From an uncultured Selenomonas sp. (GTDB lineage: Bacteria > Bacillota > Negativicutes > Selenomonadales > Selenomonadaceae): DNA of 6,992 bases. Below, one piece after another: positions 1-5,464 of this stretch (positions within the stretch are counted from its first letter, which is position 1; every line of letters begins with the position of its first letter). A program made the position numbers and the translations under genes. The notes below the pieces were generated by a model. That model saw only the letters and a list, made by a program, of their open reading frames with translations. It had not been told where the DNA came from and did no database searches. The DNA lies in assembly GCA_945494195.1 (NCBI GenBank), contig CALYVJ010000082.1, positions 1-6,992 of the forward strand. The letters are read 5' to 3'.

Positions 1-24
1 TAATATAGGAAAAGTGATCGAAAT

Positions 25-31
25 AAGGAGG
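25..31 (+). promoter_or_regulatory. Ribosome binding site of the 65-aa gene
   Basis: AAGGAGG, a near-complete anti-16S match, lies 8 nt before ATG 40. It decides the start in favour of ATG 40 over TTG 34. Confidence 0.8.
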
Positions 32-39
32 TCTTGATT

Positions 40-237
40 ATGGTGACTTATGAAGAATTGTTTGAAGCGGCCAAGAAACAGGGCTTTGGTGGTACCTTTG
101 AGGAATTTTGTGTGGCGTACAATACCTTTCAGCAGCTAAAGCCATCGACGGAGAAGCAGGTCCGCGGCATGGTTCAGCAGGAAAGCCTGGCTGACCATAT
201 GGATAAGACTCTGGAAATCGCGTATAAAAAACTTTGA
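40..237 (+). CDS. Small uncharacterised protein, 65 aa
   Basis: A short soluble protein of 65 residues that I do not recognise. It begins MVTYEELFEAAKKQGF and has a Gly-Gly turn at residues 17-18, followed by an aromatic stretch with F20, F23, Y27 and F30. The C-terminal half is polar and probably helical. It has no signal peptide or membrane segment, and a single cysteine (C24). The start is set at ATG 40 because the strong AAGGAGG (25-31) lies 8 nt upstream. An in-frame TTG at 34 would sit only 2 nt from that site. It precedes htpG but is separated from it by a complete promoter and operator, so co-transcription is not required. That it is a real gene rests on the ribosome binding site and the plausible protein composition. 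Its function is unknown. Confidence 0.75.
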   Translation: MVTYEELFEAAKKQGFGGTFEEFCVAYNTFQQLKPSTEKQVRGMVQQESLADHMDKTLEIAYKKL

Positions 238-255
238 CCGGTCAACTGTCAAATT

Positions 256-284
256 TTGACTTTTTGTTTTTTTTGTCGTATACT
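256..284 (+). promoter_or_regulatory. Sigma-A promoter of htpG
   Basis: A -35 box TTGACT (256-261) and a -10 box TATACT (279-284) are separated by exactly 17 bp, each with one mismatch to consensus. Transcription would start near 290-292, placing the CIRCE element just inside the transcript. A T-rich run (261-274) fills most of the spacer. The spacing and the adjacent operator make this a well-supported promoter. Confidence 0.85.
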
Positions 285-296
285 AATACCTGTACG

Positions 297-323
297 TTAG
301 CACTCATCCTAGTAGAGTGCTAA
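297..323. promoter_or_regulatory. CIRCE operator (HrcA binding site)
   Basis: The 9-9-9 inverted repeat is a perfect match to the CIRCE consensus: TTAGCACTC (297-305), a nine-base spacer (306-314) and GAGTGCTAA (315-323). CIRCE is the known operator of the heat-shock repressor HrcA, whose activity depends on GroEL. Here it starts about 6 bp after the predicted transcription start and ends 40 bp before the htpG start codon, a standard position for repression. The same sequence can fold as a hairpin in the mRNA leader. It implies that htpG belongs to the HrcA regulon in this organism. Confidence 0.95.
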
Positions 324-343
324 AAACTTCAAAAACTATTTCT

Positions 344-350
344 GAAAAGG
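344..350 (+). promoter_or_regulatory. GAAAAGG motif in the htpG leader
   Basis: GAAAAGG lies between the CIRCE element and the htpG start. As I recall, the Bacillus subtilis htpG gene needs a GAAAAGG element downstream of its sigma-A promoter for heat induction. Here the motif runs into the Shine-Dalgarno sequence (AAGGAAGG, 347-354, 9 nt before ATG 364), so it could simply be part of the ribosome binding site. Low confidence as a regulatory element. Confidence 0.3.
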
Positions 351-363
351 AAGGCAGATAGAT

Positions 364-2328
364 ATGGCAAAAGAAACCCATGAATTTCAAGCGGAGACCA
401 AACAACTTCTGGAACTGATGATTCATTCCATCTATACGAATCATGAGATTTTTCTGCGTGAGCTTATTTCCAATGCATCAGATGCAATTGACAAGGTTCA
501 TTTTGCGAGCTTGACGAATCGCGAACTGCTTGAGGGGGATGATAGCTTCGAGATTTTCCTGGAGCCGGATAAAGATGCGCATACCCTGACGATTTCCGAT
601 AATGGTATCGGCATGAGCCGCGAGGAAGTCATCGAAAACATTGGTACCATTGCCAAATCCGGTACGAAGGCTTTCATGGAACAGCTCAAAAAGGCAAAAG
701 AAGCCAGTGAAACTGGCGAGAGCAATACGGACAAAGAGCTCATCGGCCAGTTCGGTGTTGGCTTCTATTCGGCCTTCATGGTAGCTGAAAAAGTTACCAT
801 CGAGACGCGCAAGGCTGGCGAGAAACAGGGGACCCGTTGGGAGTCCACGGGTGACGGCTCCTACAGCATTGAAGAATGTGAGAAAGAGAAACGCGGTACG
901 ACGATTACGATTACGCTGGGCAAGGAATTCTTCGGAGATGCCTCGGAGGAAAACTACACGGATACCTATAAACTGGAAAGCCTGGTCAAAAAGTATTCCG
1001 ATTATGTCCGCTATCCGATCAAGATGAACTTCACCTTTGAGGAAACGCCGAAAGATGATGAGGGCAAGGAAATCGAGGGAGCAGAGAAGGTAAAACGTGT
1101 GGAGCTTCGTACCTTGAACTCCATGCAGCCGCTTTGGACCAAAAATAAATCGGAAATCAAAGACGAAGAATACGAGGAATTCTTCAAGAATCAGTTCCAT
1201 GAATGGGAAAAACCGATGGAGGTATTCCATACCCATGCAGAAGGTTCTGTGGAGTACACGGCGCTGCTGGCAATCCCTGCCCATGCACCGTTCAACCTCT
1301 ATCATACGGATTATGAACCGGGATTGCAGCTCTATTCTCGTCACGTATTCATTATGGACAAGTGTAAGGACTTGCTGCCGGATTACCTGCGGTTCATGAA
1401 GGGCTTGGTGGATTCGCCGGATCTTTCGCTCAACATCAGCCGCGAATTGCTGCAGCAGAGCCGTGAGCTCAAGACTATTGGCAAGGCACTGGAAAAGAAT
1501 ATCCTCAAGGCGTTGGGCCGCAAGATGAAGAACAAGCGCGAGGATTATGAGAAATTCTGGAATGAGTTTGGCAAGTCGCTCAAAATTGGCGTCTATGGCA
1601 GCGTATACTCGGGCATGGATACCATCAACAATCTTAAAGACCTGTTGCTCTTCATGAGCTCGAAAGAGGGCAAACTGGTATCCCTCAAGGAATATGTTGA
1701 GCGCATGCCGGAGAGCCAGAAGAAAATCTATTATGCGACGGCAAAGGACAAAGCAACCATTGAGCAGCTGCCGCAGATGGAGACGCTGCGTGATAAGGGC
1801 ATCGAGGTGCTCTATCTCTTAGACCCCGTGGACGAGCTCTGCATCGAGGCATTGCGTGAATACGAGGGCAAGCAGTTCCATTCCATCAGCCGTGGTGACT
1901 TGGATCTCGATGATGCTGAGAGTCAGGAAGTCAAGAAGGAGACCGAAGATATCCAGAAGAAGAACGACGATCTTATGAAGGACATCAAAGAAGCGCTGGG
2001 AGAAAAGGTCGCCGATGTCAAAGTTTCGGCTCGTCTCAAATCCAGTGCAGTCTGTCTGGTGGCTGATGAAGCTGGCCCGTCGCTGTCTATGGAACAGACC
2101 TTTGCGGATATGAACAACCCGCTGTTCAAGGCACGCCGCATTTTGGAGATCAACCCGCATCATGATTTGTTCACGCGCCTGCAGTCTTTGCATGAGGCTG
2201 GTAAAGACCGTGCAGAGTTCAAAGATTACTGCGATCTCCTTTATACGCAGGCACTGCTCATCGAGGGTATTCTGCCGGAAAATCCTGTCGAGTTTGCGAA
2301 TAAAGTAGCAAAACTTATGGCGAAATAA
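364..2328 (+). CDS. htpG: Molecular chaperone HtpG (bacterial Hsp90)
   Basis: ATP-dependent cytoplasmic Hsp90 chaperone, 654 residues, that acts as a homodimer on partly folded client proteins. The N-terminal GHKL ATPase domain (about 1-225) is intact. It has the helix with catalytic E33 and N37 (RELISNASDA), the nucleotide-binding D79 in DNGIGM (79-84), the lid start around IAKSGTKAF (96-104), and the glycine loop GQFGVGFYS (128-136). An acidic linker (about 226-245) leads to the middle domain, which carries PLW (256-258) and the catalytic-loop arginine R360 in NISRELLQQS. The C-terminal dimerisation domain contains RILEINP (592-598). The length is slightly above the 624 residues of the E. 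coli protein, as is common in Firmicutes. There is no MEEVD tail, as expected for bacteria. It has its own promoter and CIRCE operator and is closed by a terminator. No defect is seen. Confidence 0.98.
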   Translation: MAKETHEFQAETKQLLELMIHSIYTNHEIFLRELISNASDAIDKVHFASLTNRELLEGDDSFEIFLEPDKDAHTLTISDNGIGMSREEVIENIGTIAKSGTKAFMEQLKKAKEASETGESNTDKELIGQFGVGFYSAFMVAEKVTIETRKAGEKQGTRWESTGDGSYSIEECEKEKRGTTITITLGKEFFGDASEENYTDTYKLESLVKKYSDYVRYPIKMNFTFEETPKDDEGKEIEGAEKVKRVELRTLNSMQPLWTKNKSEIKDEEYEEFFKNQFHEWEKPMEVFHTHAEGSVEYTALLAIPAHAPFNLYHTDYEPGLQLYSRHVFIMDKCKDLLPDYLRFMKGLVDSPDLSLNISRELLQQSRELKTIGKALEKNILKALGRKMKNKREDYEKFWNEFGKSLKIGVYGSVYSGMDTINNLKDLLLFMSSKEGKLVSLKEYVERMPESQKKIYYATAKDKATIEQLPQMETLRDKGIEVLYLLDPVDELCIEALREYEGKQFHSISRGDLDLDDAESQEVKKETEDIQKKNDDLMKDIKEALGEKVADVKVSARLKSSAVCLVADEAGPSLSMEQTFADMNNPLFKARRILEINPHHDLFTRLQSLHEAGKDRAEFKDYCDLLYTQALLIEGILPENPVEFANKVAKLMAK

Positions 2329-2352
2329 GAAAAAATTCTTTAAAAATAATAG

Positions 2353-2381
2353 CCTGCTTCCGTTTGGAGGCAGGTTTTTTT
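2353..2381 (+). terminator. Rho-independent terminator after htpG
   Basis: A 9-bp stem, CCTGCTTCC (2353-2361) with GGAGGCAGG (2366-2374), contains one G-U pair and a GTTT loop. Seven T residues (2375-2381) follow, then another T-rich run. It begins 24 bp after the htpG stop codon. Confidence 0.9.
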
Positions 2382-2421
2382 CTTTTGATAACGAATTATA
2401 TACAATAGAACCGAATGAAAT

Positions 2422-2427
2422 GGAGGG
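2422..2427 (+). promoter_or_regulatory. Ribosome binding site of the nitroreductase gene
   Basis: GGAGGG lies 6 nt before ATG 2434. It supports the long form of the protein with its N-terminal extension. A possible -10 box TACAAT (2401-2406) lies just upstream, but no convincing -35 box is seen at the right distance. Confidence 0.7.
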
Positions 2428-2433
2428 CATAGA

Positions 2434-3180
2434 ATGGATAAACAGCCGGATATGGAATGGTTTGATTACGTAATCAGCAAGCTTGAAGATGTCGATGATG
2501 TGCTGCTGATGGAGGGTCACCAGAAATCACATAAGAAAGTCAGTGATGCCATCGACCTTCTGACCTGGTCAGAGGAAAACCTCATGAAGGGGGCTCTGCC
2601 ATGTATCGCATCCCGTCATAGCACGCGGAAGTTCAAACCGGAGCCAATTGAGGAAGAGAAGCTGCAGCAGGTAATCGAAGCCGGGCGGCAGGCACCAAGT
2701 GGTAAGAACAAACAGCAGAATCATTTTCTGGTAGTTCGGGACCCCAAGGTGCTCGATACGTTGGTACGTCTCGTGCAGGAAGAATTTGCCAAGATGGAGA
2801 TTACCGATGAAAACAGTGATGACATTGGCAGCGCAATCCGTCTCTCCAAGAAGGGGAACTATGTATTCAAATATAATGCGCCTTGCCTGATCATTGTTGC
2901 CAATAGGCGCAACTATGGCAACCGTTATGCGGATACCGCTTGTGCCATCGAAAACATGATGCTGGCGGCCAATGCCCTTGACCTCGGGGCCTGCTGGATT
3001 AACCAGCTGCGCTGGCTCAAGGATAACCCCGTTATCATGGAGTATCTCTATGAGCTGGGGCTTCAGGAAAACGAGGCGGTATTTGGCTCCTTGGCCATCG
3101 GCTATGCCGACAGCGAAGATGGCTTGCCGAACCGCCGGGCGATTCCCATCAAAGGCAACGAAGTTACTTATATCGGTTAA
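2434..3180 (+). CDS. Nitroreductase-family FMN flavoprotein with N-terminal extension
   Basis: Cytoplasmic oxidoreductase of the nitroreductase superfamily, 248 residues. These are FMN enzymes, usually homodimeric, that use NAD(P)H to reduce nitroaromatics, quinones, flavins or related substrates; the substrate here cannot be told. The family core starts near residue 56. SRHSTRKF (60-67) carries R61, S63 and R65 of the FMN-phosphate site. QAPSGKNKQQNHF (86-98) follows. The helix ADTACAIENMMLAAN (166-180) runs into LGACWI (184-189), and GYADSE (223-228) lies near the C-terminus. Residues 1-55 form an acidic, probably helical extension absent from minimal family members. The start at ATG 2434 is backed by GGAGGG. 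An internal start at M51 (2584), with AGAGGA 7 nt upstream, would give a core-only form. The gene is monocistronic, between two terminators. Confidence 0.9.
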   Translation: MDKQPDMEWFDYVISKLEDVDDVLLMEGHQKSHKKVSDAIDLLTWSEENLMKGALPCIASRHSTRKFKPEPIEEEKLQQVIEAGRQAPSGKNKQQNHFLVVRDPKVLDTLVRLVQEEFAKMEITDENSDDIGSAIRLSKKGNYVFKYNAPCLIIVANRRNYGNRYADTACAIENMMLAANALDLGACWINQLRWLKDNPVIMEYLYELGLQENEAVFGSLAIGYADSEDGLPNRRAIPIKGNEVTYIG

Positions 3181-3186
3181 AATGAC

Positions 3187-3227
3187 AAACCAGCGAGCGT
3201 GTAACCAAATCGTTCGTTGGTTTTTTT
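3187..3227 (+). terminator. Rho-independent terminator after the nitroreductase gene
   Basis: A 13-bp stem, AAACCAGCGAGCG (3187-3199) with CGTTCGTTGGTTT (3211-3223), contains two G-U pairs and an 11-nt loop. The T run covers 3221-3227. It begins 6 bp after the stop codon and separates this gene from the galU operon. Confidence 0.92.
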
Positions 3228-3245
3228 CTTGTGTACTGGTGAGTC

Positions 3246-3255
3246 ACATTTTGCA
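3246..3255 (+). repeat. Direct repeat ACATTTTGCA, copy 1
   Basis: ACATTTTGCA occurs here and again, identically, at 3312-3321, 66 bp later. The two copies flank the likely galU -10 box at 3293-3298. It may be a regulator binding site or a chance match in AT-rich sequence. Confidence 0.45.
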
Positions 3256-3292
3256 TAGAACTGCGTAAGTAGCAGGAATTTTTTCATTCATG

Positions 3293-3298
3293 TATAAT
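3293..3298 (+). promoter_or_regulatory. Probable -10 box of the galU operon
   Basis: A perfect TATAAT lies 41 bp before the galU start codon and is followed by an AT-alternating run. No good -35 box lies 16-18 bp upstream (about 3269-3276), so the promoter is either activator-dependent or misplaced by me. A 10-bp direct repeat flanks it. Confidence 0.5.
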
Positions 3299-3311
3299 AT
3301 ATATATTTAGG

Positions 3312-3321
3312 ACATTTTGCA
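3312..3321 (+). repeat. Direct repeat ACATTTTGCA, copy 2
   Basis: Second identical copy of the 10-mer at 3246-3255. It lies inside the predicted galU mRNA leader and ends 3 nt before the AAGGAG ribosome binding site (3325-3330). Confidence 0.45.
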
Positions 3322-3339
3322 AACAAGGAGATTTATACT

Positions 3340-4215
3340 ATGCAGAAGATAAAGAAGGCTGTTATTCCGGCAGCTGGTTATGGGACGCGCTTTCTGCCGG
3401 CTACGAAGGCGACGCCGAAGGAAATGTTGCCGATTGTCGATAAACCGACCATCCAGTATATCGTCGAAGAGGCGATGGCCAGCGGTATTGAAGATATCCT
3501 GATTATCAGCGGGCATGGCAAGCGTGCCATTGAAGATCATTTTGATGGAGCACCTGCATTGGAAGCGGAATTGCTGAAAAAAGGAAAATTGGACCTTCTG
3601 GAAAAAGTTCAAGAGACGGCCGATATCAATATTCACTATATCCGCCAGCGCTACATGCGCGGCTTGGGGGATGCGATTCTCTGTGCGAAGTCGTTTATGG
3701 GCGATGAACCCTTTGCTGTACTGCTGGGAGATGATGTGGTTTACAATCCGGAGAAACCGGCGCTGCGGCAGCTTATGGATGTTTACGAGGCTACCGGCGG
3801 TTCTGTACTGGGCTGCCAGAATGTACCAGAGGAGAAGGTTTCTGCCTACGGTATCGTGGCGGGGATGAAGACGGATAATGAGCGCCTGATGAAGGTAACG
3901 GACATGGTGGAAAAACCAGCTTGGGAAGAGGCTCCCAGCCGTATGGCTGTGTTAGGGCGCTATATCATCAAGCCGCAGATTTTCGGCATCCTCGAAAAGA
4001 CGGAGCCAGGCAAGGGCGGTGAAATCCAACTCACCGATGCACTTAAGGTCCTGGCCCGTGAGGATGTCGTCTATGCCTATGATTTCGAGGGCACGCGCTA
4101 TGATGTTGGCGATAAGCTGGGATTCCTCAAGGCAACAGTGGAATTTGCCCTGCGCCGGAAGGATTTAGGGGAACCTTTTAAAGCCTATTTGCAGGAACTT
4201 ACGGGAAGAATCTGA
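3340..4215 (+). CDS. galU: UTP-glucose-1-phosphate uridylyltransferase
   Basis: Cytoplasmic enzyme that joins UTP and glucose-1-phosphate to give UDP-glucose and pyrophosphate. UDP-glucose feeds lipopolysaccharide core, exopolysaccharide, glycolipid and galactose pathways. The 291 residues match the usual GalU length. The nucleotide-binding signature AAGYGTRFLPATKATPKEM spans residues 11-29, with G13, G15, T16, R17 and K27. DKPTIQYIVEEA follows. The metal-binding aspartates lie in LLGDDVVY (128-135). VEKP and the glucose-binding segment GKGGEIQLTDAL (G227, E228) follow, then the GTRYDVGDKLGFLKA motif near the C-terminus. The start ATG 3340 has AAGGAG (3325-3330) 9 nt upstream. The motif set separates GalU from RmlA-type thymidylyltransferases. 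It is the first gene of an apparent operon with two DUF445 genes. Confidence 0.96.
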   Translation: MQKIKKAVIPAAGYGTRFLPATKATPKEMLPIVDKPTIQYIVEEAMASGIEDILIISGHGKRAIEDHFDGAPALEAELLKKGKLDLLEKVQETADINIHYIRQRYMRGLGDAILCAKSFMGDEPFAVLLGDDVVYNPEKPALRQLMDVYEATGGSVLGCQNVPEEKVSAYGIVAGMKTDNERLMKVTDMVEKPAWEEAPSRMAVLGRYIIKPQIFGILEKTEPGKGGEIQLTDALKVLAREDVVYAYDFEGTRYDVGDKLGFLKATVEFALRRKDLGEPFKAYLQELTGRI

Positions 4216-4219
4216 GGTG
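4214..4219 (+). promoter_or_regulatory. Ribosome binding site overlapping the galU stop codon
   Basis: GAGGTG begins inside the galU stop codon (TGA 4213-4215) and lies 6 nt before the TTG start at 4226. A frame stop at 4220-4222 rules out any earlier start, and the next in-frame ATG (codon 22) would cut into the first membrane segment. Confidence 0.65.
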
Positions 4220-4225
4220 TGACTT

Positions 4226-5464
4226 TTGCAGACAAAAAATAAGGCCAACCTGGCTTTGGGCATTAGTGCCGCCGGTCTCATCGGAACGATGGCAGCCGGC
4301 GGCACTGGCTTTTTGCCAGGTCTTTTGCATCATGGATTTCTAGCCGCAACCATTGGCGGCCTGGCCGATTGGTTTGCCGTGACGGCAATCTTTCATAAAC
4401 CCCTCGGCATATCTTATCGTACGGATATTCTGCGCCGCAACCGGTCGCGCATTATGGATGCCATTGTAACGTTTGCCAGCGAGGATCTCTTGAGTACGAA
4501 AAATATCATGCGGGTCATTGAGGCGCAGGATACGGCGCGTTTGCTGGTGGAGTATCTCGAGCATCGCGGCGGCCGTGAGCGCGCGCATGAAGTGGTCGAG
4601 ACTGTTTTGCTCCGGGCGGTGGAGGATTTGGATACGGCTGCGGTGGCAGCGGAACTCTCCCCGGCGATTCGGGAGGGGCTTCAGACCTTTGCTTTAGAGG
4701 ATATCGTGTCTGACCTTCTGGAAATGCTGGCGGAAGAAGAGCATTCCGAGCGAATACTGGCAAGCCTGCTGGCCATCAGCCAGCGCTTGCTGGAATCAGA
4801 TCCCTTGCAGCAGGTATTGCTTTCGCGTATCACGAGCCTGCGCCAGCAGTATGAGAAGGATTCTGCGGGACGGGCCTTTGTACTTGCCTCACTTGGCATT
4901 ACCGATGCGCGGATTCTTGAACTGTTGCTCATGCGTATGCAGCAACAGCTCAAAACAATGCTGGCTGAGCCAACAGAGAGTTATGCCAGCATAAAGGCCG
5001 GCCTTGAGACAATGTTGCGGGCGTTGAGCCAGGATGCGCGGCTGCGCGATATTCTGCAGGACCGCAAGGAACAATTGTTGGCAGGACTTGATCTCGAGGG
5101 GGGATTGGCGCGCTGGCTCGAGACTAATCTCAAAGGCGAGGCACCTTTCTGGCTGCCGCAGGTGCATGCTTTCCTCGATGGTCGCATGGATGATTTTTCA
5201 CGCTCTGAGCCTTGGCAGCGGCGCTTTGATCGTCTCGTCAAGCAGTTTGTCGATGATGAGTTGGTAAAACATCATGCGTTGATTCCGGGAATTATCCGGG
5301 AGCGCCTCGATGAGTTTTCCGATGAGGAACTTGTAGCCTTTGTCGAAGCCAAGGTGCAGGATGATTTGCAGATGATCCGCATCAACGGTTCGCTGGTAGG
5401 GGCATTGGTTGGCATGGGGCTCTATCTGGTCGTCACGTTGTTGGAAAGGATGTGGGGGCTATGA
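4226..5464 (+). CDS. DUF445 family membrane protein, first paralogue
   Basis: Predicted inner-membrane protein of 412 residues in the DUF445 family (E. coli YjiN and B. subtilis YheB are relatives), whose biochemical role is not established. Residues about 9-30 are hydrophobic and glycine-rich. A second apolar stretch (about 37-56) carries the family hallmark GGLADWFAVTAIF (44-56, D48-W49-F50), followed by KPLG. A long, charged, mostly helical central region with leucine-rich heptads runs to about 380. The C-terminal signature IRINGSLVGALVG (384-396) opens a final membrane helix (about 389-406). Ends embedded in the membrane around a helical body is thus the likely topology. The UUG start is supported by GAGGTG (4214-4219). 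The gene is 10 bp from galU and overlaps the next, paralogous gene by 4 bp, so the three are probably one operon. Confidence 0.88.
   Translation: MQTKNKANLALGISAAGLIGTMAAGGTGFLPGLLHHGFLAATIGGLADWFAVTAIFHKPLGISYRTDILRRNRSRIMDAIVTFASEDLLSTKNIMRVIEAQDTARLLVEYLEHRGGRERAHEVVETVLLRAVEDLDTAAVAAELSPAIREGLQTFALEDIVSDLLEMLAEEEHSERILASLLAISQRLLESDPLQQVLLSRITSLRQQYEKDSAGRAFVLASLGITDARILELLLMRMQQQLKTMLAEPTESYASIKAGLETMLRALSQDARLRDILQDRKEQLLAGLDLEGGLARWLETNLKGEAPFWLPQVHAFLDGRMDDFSRSEPWQRRFDRLVKQFVDDELVKHHALIPGIIRERLDEFSDEELVAFVEAKVQDDLQMIRINGSLVGALVGMGLYLVVTLLERMWGL

Noticed and set aside
233..263. CtsR operator before htpG
   Set aside because: Single heptads such as GGTCAAA (minus strand of 233-239) and TGTCAAA (247-253) occur, but CtsR needs a direct repeat with 3-bp spacing, and no second heptad lies 10 bp from any of them.
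478..1344. Long open frame of 288 codons on the minus strand inside htpG
   Set aside because: It is antisense to a clear htpG with all Hsp90 motifs, has no good ribosome binding site noted, and its composition (runs of Phe, Leu, Arg) is typical of the reverse reading of a Glu/Lys-rich gene.
1819..2520. Minus-strand frame of 233 codons across the htpG 3' end and the next gene start
   Set aside because: It would read through the htpG terminator and two real coding regions, and its protein shows no recognisable domain. It is a shadow frame.
3296..3306. AT-alternating run after the galU -10 box as a simple repeat
   Set aside because: About 11 bp of alternating A and T is expected near promoters and is too short to treat as a microsatellite.
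5452..5460. GTG 5452 as start of the second DUF445 gene
   Set aside because: It lies 1 nt from the AAAGGA site, too close for initiation. ATG 5461 has 10-nt spacing and the classic ATGA overlap.
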